64,000 bases of DNA from Lenzites betulinus (taxonomy: Eukaryota > Basidiomycota > Agaricomycetes > Polyporales > Polyporaceae): contig JABYQU010000020.1 in the NCBI GenBank assembly GCA_022264855.1, positions 495,019-559,018 of the forward strand, written 5' to 3'. The notes under the pieces were generated by a model that made no database searches, was not told the origin of the DNA, and saw only the letters and a program-made list of their open reading frames with translations. Positions 1 to 12,500 of the stretch are shown piece after piece. The position numbers and the translations under genes were made by a program. Each line of letters opens with the position of its first letter. Positions within the stretch are counted from its first letter, which is position 1.

Positions 1-148
1 GGTTTGACGAACACTACACTTCCACACCCACAGCCTCGGACCATAAAACTTGTCTCGCATCAGGAAGTTTGTGCGTGCTCGCCGGTGCTGCATGCATTCG
101 ATAGACAACAGAATCGCGTTGTAGTAAATCGTATACTGCAACCGGGAC

Positions 149-162
149 CACGAGGGGTGCAC
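149..162 (+). repeat. short inverted repeat module beside a G-tract
   Basis: This 14-base module is the exact reverse complement of 710-723. It is followed by a run of Gs (about 185-200) and then by a CCTTATGTCGATG motif at 211-223. The same motif recurs at 670-682 after another G-rich run, so the two places look like copies of one short repeat family. Confidence 0.6.
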
Positions 163-723
163 CGGAAGATGCCGAGACCCGGGGTAGGGGGGGGGGGGGG
201 TCCGCGGGCTCCTTATGTCGATGCCTGCATGTCATCTCCAAATAATTTATAGAGGGCCCCTGGGCGCGTGTCTGGCAGCGAGTTTGGTCTGTCCGTCGTG
301 CAGCAGGCTCTTCGAGTGTCTGTGGGTCGTTTGGGGCCGATTGAGAGCATTATTTGCGTTGACACCGGTCCCCGTCCGACTGAAGAGCCGCTCACGGGGA
401 ATCTGGCATGTGTTGCTGTATGAAATGGCTGTCAATTTTGATACGGGAGGAAACAACTGGAACGGCGATATCCTACGGATAGAGAATAAACCTGCGGGAA
501 AAGCTCCATCTATACCACCAATTGTCATGTTTGATGTTTTGTCAATGTTTTGCCAACAACTTATGTTCACGCTCATCCCAATCCGGAAATATCCAATCAA
601 AACATATGACCAAGCGGCTGGATGCGGAAGTATACTCCCACGAGGGGGGGAGGGGGGTACCCAGCGCGGCCTTATGTCGATGAACCGACCCCGGTACTTG
701 TGTCAATTCGTGCACCCCTCGTG

Positions 724-755
724 ACCGGGACTGGTCAGCTTCAAAGCGCCCGTCG
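724..755 (+). repeat. 32-bp inverted repeat, left copy
   Basis: This segment is a perfect reverse complement of 4557-4588. Matching stops abruptly at both ends of both copies. Just outside it, at 710-723, lies a 14-base segment that is the reverse complement of 149-162, so several short inverted modules are nested here. It could be the terminal inverted repeat of a non-autonomous DNA transposon or two insertions of one short element. No target-site duplication was recognised. Confidence 0.7.
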
Positions 756-2660
756 AATTCCTATTAGACGCCCCAAACACGCGAGATTCCTGATCTCTAC
801 TCCTGGCACTCCTTCGCGCACATTTATAAACATATTATGTTAAATGTTGGTGGCGCAATCAATATTACAAGCTCTCTCTGAGCTCCGTTACTTCCATTAT
901 CATCCATTTGGCCGAGGCCGCGCCTCCCTTGCCCTAACCTCTCTGCCCTAGTGGATTCAGCTCATTTGAAGCCTTAGATTGTGTATGAGCAAGTCGAGGA
1001 CGTCACTCGCCAGTTCCGACTACGTCGTCCGATCACCCGGAGGTCGCTGGTGATTATGCGCCGTCCCTCAACACCTCCCTGCTCTGGTCTCTGAACTCGA
1101 GACCCCCGCCGTACTGGCAATCCTCCGTCTTTTCCGCCTCGCCCACGTTGATTATCCCTGCTCTAGTACTCGCTCACGGCCGGAAGAGTGCCTCCGCGAG
1201 ACGCGCACAGCGCTCAGCCTCGACTGTGTTGTCGCGTCAATCATGAACTGGATGTCCATGCACCGCTGGGTGAAGGACGTACGCTACCTCATGGGCGAGG
1301 TGCAGTCCGCCAGCGCTGGCACCACAACCCATCTCTCCACACTCCCTCACTCTGCTGCTCGTTTGCCCGCTCTTTAGCTTTTCATGCGGAAATGACTGTG
1401 GAAGTTATATTATTTGGTTAAGGAAAAGACACCGTGATAGTACCGCGAAAGGCTGCCTTTAACGGCAGTTTCTAGTGCTTTTCCCTGCTGGCGATATACC
1501 TCCCTGCCCGTAGTGATGCCAGCCGCCGAAGGCTGGGATACGCGTCCTTTCAAAGAGTAGCCTACGTCGAGTCTGAGCGCGCACAAGCCCACCACCTCCT
1601 CCACCCACCTGCGCGATCGTATTCGCGCAAGGACCAGGCCCTCCATTCAGCGATGTAGGTGCAGCAAGGTGCTCCCTGTGTGCTATCCGGCAGCCCAGCG
1701 CGAGACACAACGCCCACCCACTCGTTTGTGGCTTGCAGCCGCTGCAGCGGTAGGTTCCGTGTCCATGCCTACTCGTGCCGACTGACGCCTGTGCAGCTCC
1801 CGCCTCCACAGGCTCCAGAATGAGTGCTTGCGCGTATCATCGAGGTTCAACGCGGTGGCCGGCAGACTCGACCGTGTACGTTCCGGTATCGCATCGGGCA
1901 CCCTCCCACCCACAACACTCCCTCTGCGCGGCGCCTCCCTCCCAGTGCAACACTCCCTCCCAGTGCAACGACGCTGCACCCGATGCGAGCCCAGCACACC
2001 CCGACGCATGGAAACGGCCACAGCAGGGCACTCGTCTCCCAAGTCTCCCAACATTTCCAGCCGCCTGGCTGCAAGCAATGCGCCCGCCGCCCGCCGACTC
2101 CTTCCATGATCGTGCATCCTCAGGATGCTCGTGCTATTCGCGGCGCCCCGACCGAACATCTGCCGCCAAACGGGCAAACGGCCCGTATGCGCAGAAGCAC
2201 CGTGCGTGTTGGCTTCATGCACACTCTCTGGTCTCGGGCAGTACGTTTGTCCGACCATGTCTGCACATGGTAGCTGACTGCACCACTCGCCACCAGCTGC
2301 CTCCTCCGCGCCATCTCGCACCCACAGACACAAGCCCTTCGAGCCCTTATAGATCCGAGCCCACGCGAGCGTCGAATATCAATAACTATCTGCTTCCAGT
2401 CCGACCCTACACCGTTCCGCCTGGCAGGAATGCGCACCGATGCTCCCAGCGCACTCCAAGTCAAGCGCTTATTTAGCACCAACATAGTGTTTTGCTCATA
2501 CGCCGCCGGCCCCTGCCCCCTGCCCCGCGTAACTCGGTACGTGCACTCCCCTGTGATAACGCGCTACGCTCACCGAGTTACAGTCCGATCCGAGCAAAAC
2601 CCACTCTTGTCGGTTTCGCCCATTTGGCGGGACATGGACAGACATTCGTTCGCCGGAGTT

Positions 2661-3008
2661 GTATACATCAGTTGTTGCAACATTCTAGGTGTAATAAATA
2701 GCGGTAGTTGCAACTTCGGCGGTTTAAGGCCAAATAGGCGCCGTTCGGCACAGCCACTGACGCGCGAGACGCAGGCGCCTATCTGCAGTTGCAGTCACGG
2801 CGAGGTGGGCGTCTGTTGTAGTTGCAGCCACGAAAAGAATACGCAGCCAGCGGAATTGAACACCGGACCTGCTGCAAAAGCCTAAGTAAGAGTCATACAC
2901 ATAAACCACTCAGCCACAGGGCTGTACAAATGTCAGGGCTGTCCACGGTACTAGTTCTGATACATTTTCCCAGCTACTAATGACACCCCCAGTTACTCTA
3001 AGTCCTCA
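2661..3008 (-). repeat. foldback element, left arm
   Basis: This arm is nearly the reverse complement of about 3170-3506. Both arms encode the same 61-residue open frame on opposite strands, which is a by-product of the palindrome and not evidence for a gene. On the minus strand the arm contains a tRNA-like segment at about 2840-2921, with an A-box-like TGGCTGAGTGG and a B-box-like GTGTTCAATTCC. About 160 bases separate the arms. The structure suggests a tRNA-derived SINE present in inverted orientation. Confidence 0.8.
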
Positions 3009-3039
3009 CGCAGCGCCAAGCTTCAGCAAGATGTCGGAT

Positions 3040-3165
3040 TCCAGTGATAGAAATGGACCGCTGAGCCACAGAACTATACACCCTATAGGAGTATATATGG
3101 TACTAGTGTTCATCCATTCCTTTGGCTACTAACACCATTATAAGTCCTTATGCAGTACCAAGATC
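3040..3165 (-). repeat. diverged partial copy of the foldback repeat unit
   Basis: Between the arms the minus strand again carries an A-box-like TGGCTCAGCGG (about 3050-3062). Upstream sequence (CTACTAA...TAAGTCCTTA, about 3126-3152) resembles the equivalent part of the left arm. It appears to be a third, more diverged and truncated unit in tandem with the left arm. Confidence 0.5.
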
Positions 3166-3169
3166 CGGT

Positions 3170-3506
3170 AAGGACTTGGAGTACCATTAGTAGCTGGGGA
3201 AATGTATTAGAACTAGTACCGTGGACAACCCTGACATTTGTACAGCCCTGTGGCTGAGTGGTTTATGTGTATGACTCTTACTTAGGCTTTTGCAGCAGGT
3301 CCGGTGTTCAATTCCGCTGGCTGCGTATTCTTTTCGTGGCTGCAACTACAACAGACGCCCACCTCGCCGTGACTGCAACTGCAGATAGGCGCCTGCGTCT
3401 CGCGCGTCAGTGGCTGTGCCGAACGGCGCCTATTTGGCCTTAAACCGCCGAAGTTGCAACTACCGCTATTTATTACACCTAGAATGTTGCAACAACTGTT
3501 GTATAC
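3170..3506 (+). repeat. foldback element, right arm
   Basis: Inverted partner of 2661-3008, with only scattered mismatches in the parts compared and a clean end at a shared GTATAC. It holds the plus-strand tRNA-like segment. The two arms could form a long hairpin in RNA or single-stranded DNA. Confidence 0.8.
3244..3323 (+). other. tRNA-like sequence (SINE head or tRNA relic)
   Basis: TGGCTGAGTGG at 3251-3261 matches the RNA polymerase III A box, and GTGTTCAATTCC at about 3304-3315 resembles the B box, at the spacing expected for a class II (Leu/Ser-like) tRNA. The flanking CAGCC and GGCTG could pair as an acceptor-like stem. The T-stem pairs poorly and no clear anticodon loop could be drawn, so it is unlikely to be a working tRNA gene. 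A tRNA-derived SINE head is the favoured reading. Confidence 0.45.
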
Positions 3507-4556
3507 TCTACTTCGCCGCGGGACGGCTTTGCATCCCTACGTCTTGCAATTTGGAACGCGCCCTCGTCAACGTGTTTCCGATGCCCAGGTGCGTTTCCAG
3601 CCCGATCCGAGGAGGTCGTCGCCGGCCGTCATCGAGTCAGGTCATGTGCGGGCGGTGTTTCACCCGTCCCTGCCAGGGTTCTCATTTGCGCTGCACGCCG
3701 TTTGGTACGCATACTGCTCGATACAAGCGCGATATACTCACTAATTTTCAGCGTGATCCACGAAGATGTGCATTGTGCCGTTTCGCCGTGATTTCATGGA
3801 CAATGGGAGGAAATCGCCCACCCCGCCTCATACCGGCGCCCTCGCGCGACGCGACGTCGATGGTATGATGTACTGCATGGGACGTACCAGCCCACTAATG
3901 TCCAGCGCGATCCGGGACGATTCAAATAACTCTATTTTCGCGCGGCATTGGGGTACTTACATGCCCCCCCCAGAGGACATCGCTCACCCTGCTTCGCGCT
4001 GGCGTCCTGTGCAACGCTGCGCGAACGACACACCTCCCTGCACAGGGAGAACCTGCCCAGCACCCCCCGGAGGGATTGCAGCAAATAGGAGCTGCTCGAC
4101 TCGGAGGGACCTCCCAGAGTCGATGGGCGATGTAAGCCCGTTGTTCACAAACACATCTGGCGCCACCTCGAGTCCTTCACCCAGTGGTACATCTCTTATC
4201 GCGTGTCAGCGTGTATCACTACATCAACACACCAATCCTCGCGGAGTCGACGCCGACAGCCGTCACACCAGGCTTAAGCACAGCGCGCAGCTCCATCATC
4301 CGCGCAGCGATCTCCTTCGTGCTCTCGCCCCCTGACACAACTATGCCGCCGCCCTCCGCCTTGAGCGCAATACATATGGGACGGTGGTGGGTTGAGCGCG
4401 GCGGTGAGGTCGAGGCACGATGTCGAGCCGGCGCCCCTTGGATGGGGAGCTCCGTTGGTCGATGCAATCCCGTATATTGTATATATGATATAAAACTATG
4501 TAAATTGACGCTTCAGAGAGGGGGTGCACGGTGTCCGGGACGCCACAACCATGTGT

Positions 4557-4588
4557 CGACGGGCGCTTTGAAGCTGACCAGTCCCGGT
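4557..4588 (-). repeat. 32-bp inverted repeat, right copy
   Basis: Perfect reverse complement of 724-755. The bases just outside it (about 4589-4592) continue a match to the sequence before 141, tying this copy to the G-rich repeat near the window start. A G-rich stretch followed by a GTGCAC motif at about 4518-4530 resembles the motif beside the left copies. Confidence 0.7.
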
Positions 4589-5079
4589 TGCAGTAATCGT
4601 ACGTACATGGCGTAGTAACTTCAAGTACGTACTTTAGCGTACTTTGTGCTAGCGGGAATTGCCGGTCCAAACGCGTCGATCTGCTTTATGGGCGTCTACG
4701 AATATTGTACGCACCGAGCAACACCGTACGGCCCGCTGTCTTCCTCGCCTCGACTTCGTCCTCGTCGATTCTCTTGAGGACAGGCCACAAAGACTGCACC
4801 TTTCAACGCGCATTGCCATACCGACGTAAAATAACTGTGTCTGCTCTGGGTGGGCTCTCTCTCACCGCTGTGGCTTGGACATGTCATAGGACCAATCGCG
4901 CCCTCCACCTCGCGGCCACCGCTCTAGCCTTTCCCTGTTTTCGCCTTCGCGCGCAGGCACTCCACCTTGTATATACGCGCGCAGCCTCTTCTCGTTCTCT
5001 CAAATCCGCATCCACTTCCCGCAAAGTCTTCCGCAAAATCTTATCCACTCCCGCGCAAGACACTCAGGGCACGCTCGCG

Positions 5080-8000
5080 ATGCAGGCATGGAACGTGTCC
5101 GTACTGACGGAGCCAACGTCCGACACCGAGCCCACGCTGCTCGTCGACTTTGGCGTCGCGAAGTATGTGTTCAACGCGGGCGACGGCGCAGGGCGCGCGT
5201 GGCTGGGGAGCCACCATTCATTCAGGAAGACGCGAGCTATTTTCGCGACTGCCGCGGGGACGCAACGGTGTGGAGGTGTTTCTGGTGCGTATCCCGCTTC
5301 GGCCGATCTTGCTGCGTCGTGTTCAGTACAGAGCGCGAGCGAACGCTGATGGGGGGATCGCGCAGGTCTATTGATGTTGTGCGCGGACTCGGCTATTCCG
5401 AAGTTGGAGATTTTCGGCCCGTACGGGCTGATGCACTACCTTGCGACTATGCGCGGGTATACCTACCGGTATGCTTATAGTCAGAATCCGTTGTGAATTT
5501 TCGTAACGCGGAATTATTAGGACTACCATGGCAGTACAAGCCATCGAAGCACCCTCTGCACCAGTCACCCTGTCTCAGACGGACGCTTCACCCCCATCCC
5601 CGCTTTTTCAGGACGAAAACATTACGGTTTATGCCATCCCCCTCTACCCCTCCGACACACCCTCGAGCGACGAACTAGAGCTGATGGACACCCCCTCGGC
5701 ACCCGCGGGTGACTCCCGTCCGCTGAAGCGCAAACGTTCCGCAGAAGTGCTGTCCGCGCCCCCACGCCAGAAAAGTCCCCCGGTCCCAGAGACGACCACT
5801 GCGCTCGCATCCACATCTCCTGTGTCTGGCACAGTCTTCACGCGCGCGCTCCTACCAGGCTTCCAACCCAAGGGCTTACGCGGCATGGAGGCGCAGGAAT
5901 GGCGTAAACTCATGCTACAGGAGATGTTTCCGATGCCAATGCCGGCGCCGTCCGCGCCCGTGCCCTCCACTGGTTCCAAGGTGAAAGGAAAAGGCAGGGA
6001 TAACACGCGCGACGAGGAAAGGGCCCAGGAGAAGGCACGCATTGCACAGGTGCACGCTAAGAAGACGCATGCAGCGGCAGAGGATCCCGACGCCGATATC
6101 GGGAGTGCGCTCGCAGGAAAGGTGCGCTCCGCCGTAGGTACAGGCGTACGGCTCTCGCGCCTTCCGCCGCTTCTCGAGGGCCATGACGGCGACGGGGCAA
6201 GCGACGTGCACGCGCTACCGACGCTTGCGTATCTGGTGGTTGGCCCGAGTGTGCGGGGGAAGTTTGACGCGGAAAGGGCGAAAGAGCTCGGTGTGCCTAT
6301 CGGTCCTATAAGGGGGAAGTTGACAAGGGGCGAGTCGATCACCTTTGAGGTCGATGACGGGAAAGGGAACAAGGTACAGCGGACAGTCAGGCCTGAGGAG
6401 TGCGTGGCCGCGACCGAGCCTCCGCAGGTTCGTAGTCTCCAATTGCTACGTAAATGCTCTTGGGATGCTGACTGCAAGCGAATAGTCGGTGCTTATTCTG
6501 GACGTGCCCTCCCCAGCATATATCCCATCGCTGGTGACGTCTTTTACTGAGTCCCCGTTCTTTGCGAAGTATCGCTCTCGTAAAGAGTCGGAGCGGAAGG
6601 AGCATCCTATACATGCCGTGTTCCACCTTTGCGGCGAGGGCGTGCTGGAGGACCCGCGGTACAAGACGTTCATGAACGGCTTCTTCGATGAGACACATGT
6701 GAGTCGTGCGTACGTCTTTGCGTGTACCAGCCTTGCTAACTTGGTCGCAGCACGTCATTGCTTCAAGGCAGCATACACCGGACAAAATTGCCTTCGGGAG
6801 GTCTGCGATCGTGCAGGCCAAGCTGAACCAACTGGACGCGGATATGTTCCCACTGCCCAAATTTCAATTAGAACCCGCTCGTGATCTGGCAAGTACGTGT
6901 GTTAGCTTTCTTCCTTTGTAAGTGAAAACGACTGACAGCACTGAAGCGGTCGAAGTCCTTCCTCCGAAGGCCATTCTTTCCCGGCGGAACCAGGTTGTCC
7001 ATGTGCGCCCTCTCAGGCCACCAGAGATAGACGATAGAGCGAATCCAGACGAGTTCGACTCCTTCGCAACATCCGGGGCACTCCAAGAATTGTCGGAGTC
7101 CATCCGTCAAAAATTCGCAGAGGTTAACGGCACCATTAAGGAACGCGTCGGACGCCGCAGCCCATCCGTTAAACCTGGGGATGATATCTTAGTAACACCC
7201 CTAGGCACGGGAAGCGCAGTCCCGACACGCTCACGAAACGGTGCGTCGCCATAGTCTAACAGCTATCAGAGGTGCCAAGCGGCTGATGCATTTGCGCCTC
7301 TTTGCGCCACACTGGCTAGTGTCTGGGACGCTCATCCAGATTCCTGGGCGCGGAGCGATTTTGCTGGACTGTGGAGAGGGGACTTGGGGCCAGCTCGCCC
7401 GCTCATTCGGAAACGATCCTGCCCGCCAAGAGGGCGTTTGGGCCCTCTTACGCGACCTGAAGTGCATCTTCCTCAGCCATATGCACGGCGACCACCACAT
7501 GGGCGTGTCAAAAATTCTGCAAATGCGCGCACTCGTATGTCCTAATTTTCTAACCGCGACCCACGTCCGCATATGCTTCTTTACAAACTCAGCCGACGTA
7601 TATTGCTGTTCATTAGATGCGCCCGCCACCCTCGGAGCCACTATACGTCGTTGGCTTGCGGCAACATCTCATATATCTCACGGAGAGGCACGAGCTCGAG
7701 GACCTCGGGCTCGGCTCAGAGGAGTCTAACGGCGTCGTCCTTATTCTTTCCGACGCGCTCAATTGGCGGCCCCCACGGCTGTACGGGCCCACCCAACCAC
7801 AGGACGAGCCCTTTATGGATGCATATACGTATGTTACCATGCTCGTTTGACGCATATCTATTTCTCACACCCATTTGGACAACACGTCCGGTTATCTAGT
7901 TCCCAGCAAAAAGCGCGCGCAATGTGCCGTACGCTCGGCCTGGAGAGCTTCACGACAGTCGACGTCATGCACCGCGTTCGCTGCTACGGCTGCGTCCTGC

Positions 8001-8740
8001 GCCATGTGAATAACTGGAGCATCGTGTACGTGGCAACTCGCTCTCCCACTTCTATCTTGCACGACCGCCTTCTCGCTCAATTCCTGACGTCGTTTCCCGC
8101 GGGCCTTTCCGTCGCTGCTTCGCGGGATGCAAGCGGGGAGGGAACGGAGGGGGCGTTTGGGCGGCGCGCGCAGCTGATGGACACACGGACTGACGAAATG
8201 TTGCAATGCGTCCTTCTAGCTTCTCCGCGGACACCATGCCATCCGAGAACCTGGTGCGTGTCGGGCAGGGCGCGACGCTGCTCATCCACGAGTCGAGCAT
8301 GAGTCCGGAAGAAGAGAACCTCGCGCGTGAGAAGGCCCACAGCACGTCCGCGCAGGCGATTGTCGTCGGCAGGCGGTGCGTGTCTGCTCTTCCCATCCAC
8401 ATCTCCCTCCCTCCCCTTCATCTGTGTATCCGGTACTCACGTACGGCTTGCTGACGTCGCGCCCGCGTGGTTGCGGTTTTTCTTCCCTTCCAGAATGAAA
8501 GCACAGAAGCTGCTGCTCACGCACTTTTCCGCGCGGTACCCCGGGATGCCGCCCCGCGAGGGCCGCGGGAGCCCCGGGGGGCACGTAGGCGGGCCCATCG
8601 TCGGGATAGCGTTCGACTATGCGCGGATACGGCTGGGCGACATGTGGAAGCTCAACACGTACCTCCCCGTGATCCACGAGATGTTCAACGAGTTTGGGGA
8701 GGAGGACCCGCTGGAGATCGACCTCACACATATGCAATGA
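5080..8740 (+). CDS. TRZ1: tRNase Z, long form (tRNA 3'-end processing endonuclease)
   Basis: Eleven exons give about 939 residues: 5080-5284, 5366-5468, 5521-6427, 6486-6698, 6751-6892, 6947-7240, 7320-7534, 7617-7828, 7900-8025, 8220-8375 and 8494-8740, with all phases agreeing. The enzyme cuts the 3' trailer from precursor tRNAs in nucleus and mitochondria. The N-terminal half opens with PTSDTEPTLLVDFG and TRAIFATA, the degenerate beta-lactamase half typical of long tRNase Z. The C-terminal half has GTGSAVPT, the zinc-binding HMHGDHHMG near residue 675, a metal-binding aspartate in FSADTMPSENLV, and the distal HFSARYP. Length is close to yeast Trz1 (838). The frame stays open for 125 codons upstream of the chosen ATG, so a longer start carrying a mitochondrial presequence is possible. 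The 194-nt intron at 8026-8219 is unusually long for this gene. Confidence 0.93.
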
Positions 8741-9587
8741 GACCGGAGAACAGCGCGGGTTCTCTTGGGGCGGCATGATCTACGCTTGGACACATCTATC
8801 TTTACATACATTTACTGTATACTCGCATAGTACTCAATGGTGGGTGTCAGGTACAAGACTCCATGCAACAACTGCGCCATACGCGAACGGCTGTCTACCT
8901 GGCACTCCCCCGAGACCCCCGCGCATCCCGCTCACTCCCTTGATTGCAGTGGTACCCACCGAGACAATCATCAAGTCTGAGATCTGATCAGTTGTGGCTC
9001 TCGAGATGCTGTAGTCCCGAACACCCAAAGGGCCCATCGTATCGGTTGTATCATATGTTTGGTACGTATAGATCGGCTAAAGCGGCGGCATTCAGCAGGT
9101 CAGCACAAGCATCACACGCAATTCTAGAATTTGAACAAACATATCAAAATTGTACAGGGAATATGTCCGGGCCTTCGCTTCGAAAAAGTGTCGTAAACAA
9201 AGCTTCACTCCGAGAGCACTAGTCTGATGTATATTCCGAGTTCCCAACGCGCACCTATCTTCCGGACGTCTATCAAGTACGGGCCGAGTGGGGCGAAGAT
9301 CCAATGTCAGGGCAAGTAATGTCACCAGCACACTGGCTGCTGCGCCTTCGAATTCCAGAGCCGCACTAGCTACGCCCGAATACATTCGTCGCCTAACGAT
9401 GGCAGCACTACTCGCCAGACCCACATCATACCATAATACAGTCCGCCGACCTCCGTTCAATGACATTACGGCAACCTCTGAGACTCTGACGCACCGCCGC
9501 ACCCCGCCGCTGTATTGCGCCCACGCCGATGGGCTCCAGGGCCAGGTCCGACCCGTTCTGCGGTCGGTGCCGGCCGCGCCTCAATGT
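8741..9587. other. intergenic, converging 3' ends
   Basis: This lies between the stops of tRNase Z (+) and the GH51 gene (-). Short open frames on both strands show no motifs. It probably holds the two 3' UTRs and nothing else that I can see. Confidence 0.6.
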
Positions 9588-12500
9588 TCAATGTGTGGTG
9601 AGCGTAATGACGCTGACGCTAAACGCGGGTGCGTTGTACGTGAACGTCTTCCCAGTCGTGATTGTGCTCGTCTTCGGGACGACGGTGTTCGGCGCAGCGG
9701 GCGTGTTGCTCGCTGTCTCGGCCCCGGTGAGCACCTGCAGTGTGCCACTCGTGGACACGGACGCGAACTGTGTCAGGTCGAGCGTCAGGCTCTGCGCGGT
9801 ACTGCCTGCGTTCGCGATCTGCGGTGTCCCAGCGCGGGAAGGGGGAGGCGCGTGAACAAGGTTGTGCATTGCAGAGTCGGGGCAGAACGCACCTTGATGA
9901 ACGTCTGACCCGAGCTTGAGGCGCGTGTAATGCTCCAGTGCAGCGTGCCGCCGTTCGTCGGCAGCGTGCTTGGCAGGTACTGATCGCCCTTGTTGAGCGA
10001 GAAGAGCTGTTGGGCAGAGTTAGAGCTCGGATGCTGTCTGCGTCGCTTGCGCGGTCGGGGAGGGCGCCCCACGGACCTTCTGGGCGTAGAAGCTCGTCGA
10101 CCTGATGACGGAGCCGGCACTGTTCACGCGGATGGCGTCAGCGCCATGATATAGGGAAGGCAAACAGTTCGACGTACTCGTAGGATACCAAGTCAGGCGT
10201 CTAGGGATGCGAGACATGAGGCATGCTTCTAAGGACAGGGAGTAGAATACCACGTACCCATTGAGTGGAGTTGACGTGCTGCAGAGGGTCGGATCAGCGA
10301 TCGATGCTGCGTTTATTCGACGGGACGCGCTTACCTGCAGGAGGGGCGCGTAGGCTGCCGCGAAAACAATGTCGCTGTTGCGCTCCAGGCCTGTCATGAA
10401 CGCTGCCTCGCCGGAAGCGCCTGGAGATGATGTCGGGGTCAATCGCGGTCCAGCCATCTGGGTCAACACCGGCTTACTCTGCACGGTGGGGAACGCCAAG
10501 CGTCCGTCCGCAACAGTCCCGAACAAGTCGTTCGGGTTGGTTGAAATGGCGGCGTACTCTCCCTGCGAAAGCTCAGCGCGGGAAGCGATACACACGGTCT
10601 GGAGCTCTATACCTCAAAGTAAGTGGTGCCGTTGCGCTGGGAAGATCGTAGGTCAGGGCCCTTAATTGTCGCGGGGAAGTCGCACGCACCTGGAAGCCGT
10701 CGTAATAGAATGCGTTCTGGTAGAACCAGGCTGAGGTGACGCGCGGTGTTCGGACCGTTATTTACAGGCAATCAAGATAGACACTCACTTGGCGTCTGAT
10801 AGACGTGAACATCATAAGACTGGGGGACAGGGGACAAAATAGGGGACCACGCGTTTGTGGTAGCAATGAACCCTGGTACGAACGGAGTCAGCACCTGTGG
10901 GAAAGTCGACCCGAGCCCGACATACTAATTTGAGGGAACTCGGCTTGGAGCGCGGCGACGATGTCGTGCCAGCGGTATGGGTAGCTATCTCATACGCCCG
11001 TCAGTCGCGCACTTCTACGTGTTTCATGATTACCCACGTGTTGGACGCGAGGAAGTCCTGTGGCAATTGGGACCTGTCAGAACCCGAGAGAAGGACATTG
11101 TGCTCCGCTGAAGTCGCACCTCGTTTCCTACTTCCACGAAGCGGAGCGTGAATGGTGCGGGGTGCCCGAGGGAGGCGCGGAGCGCCGCTGCAAAGCCCCC
11201 GCAGGTCAGAAACAAGCGCGAACGGCGCATGCACCCCACGTACCAGGGGCACTTTTCGCAGGGTCCCCGATGACGAAGTTAATCTTGAGAACCTGTATGA
11301 GAACGCCAAACTCACGGCCGGCGAGCGCGGGAAGACACGCACCTGATCCATCGCCTGCTGGATGTATGGTGCGAGCTGGTTCTCAGCCAGACTAGTGCCG
11401 CCGAGGGAATACCCTGGCGCACAGGTCAAAAACGGACCCGAGTAGTCCCACTGCGGGCTGAGTGCGCACCTGCCCAGACCGCCATGATGGGCTCCATGCC
11501 CATGTCTTCGAAAAATTCGAGGTACTCCATCATACCCAGACCGCTAAGAGCGCACATTGCGCGGAACGTGTGAGCTCAGGCCCAGGGCACACTCCCTTCG
11601 GCGTGAGAAGGGACGCTCACTCTGTGTTTACGTATCCCCAGTCGCCTACGCGGCCGGGTCGGTCGAGCAGGGAGCCCACCGTGCCGTTCCACTGCCACCG
11701 CGTTGCCGTGGTTTGGCCCTGCGGCGGAGTGCTCTCAGCCGCGGTCACTTTGGCGCATATGAACATTCACAGCCTTACCTCCTACGAGCCAAAGGGACGA
11801 TGGTGAGCACGGCGCTGTCAGAATAAGCGCGACGCAGGGACATACCAGGTTGTTCCCCCCTGGGAAGCGGAAAAAGGACGGCCCCATCTCGGCCAGAGTC
11901 TATCAATGCAGATGTGAGGTCCGCTTCGCGCGCGGAGCAGAAGCATTCAGCGGCGACTGACCTCGGCGAGGTCGACGCGTATTCCATTGGCCCTGTTCTT
12001 GAACGTCGGTGGGAAAAGCGAGAACATGGCGAAGTTGATCGTCTGCCCAGCGCCCGCCGCGCCGTCGATCGTCACGAAGAAGCTGTTGCTGACGTCGGGG
12101 GCGGAGGCGGTCGGGTGGAGATCGAGGTTCACCTGCGTCCACTTCGTCGTCGTTCCGCGGATCTGGGTAGAGTTCTGTGCGAGCACCTGCCCGCCATTGG
12201 TCTGCAGTCCCACGGTGAGTGCGCCAGAGAAGGACGAGGAGGTGGGGAAGCGGAAGAAGAGGGAGGCTTTGTACGTCCAGGTCGAGTTGACCTTGATACC
12301 TGCGGGGCGTTTAGCGTCGGGCAGAAGCACCATGGGAAAGGACGTACCCCAGAAGCCCTCGTTTGTGAAACCGACCCTTCCCGTGGAACCGCTGGGAACG
12401 GAAAATTGGAGGGAATTCGGCAAAGCGTTGGATACGGGCGACGGGTCCGCGACCACGGCAAGGTTTGCGTTGCTGATGGGATGCCATGCCGTGAGTGATG

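Larger units (their letters stand above)
1..5079. other. gene-poor, repeat-bearing left end
   Basis: No reading frame here shows recognisable protein motifs or a run of exons joined in phase; the open frames are short, arginine/proline-rich and overlap on both strands, as expected of GC-rich noncoding DNA. What can be seen is repeated DNA: related G-tract segments near 141-223 and 610-760, a 32-bp inverted repeat (724-755 and 4557-4588), a short direct duplication around 1938-1970 and a foldback element at 2661-3506. The last few hundred bases probably hold the promoter and leader of the tRNase Z gene. I read it as decayed or non-autonomous transposon sequence. Confidence 0.55.

Noticed and set aside
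1683..2485. Candidate gene from overlapping 120-230 codon frames on both strands
   Set aside because: Both strands are equally open, Arg/Cys/Pro-rich and motif-free, as expected from noncoding GC-rich DNA.
2724..3443. Two identical 61-residue frames on opposite strands as a duplicated gene
   Set aside because: They overlap the tRNA-like segment and arise because the two arms are an inverted repeat.
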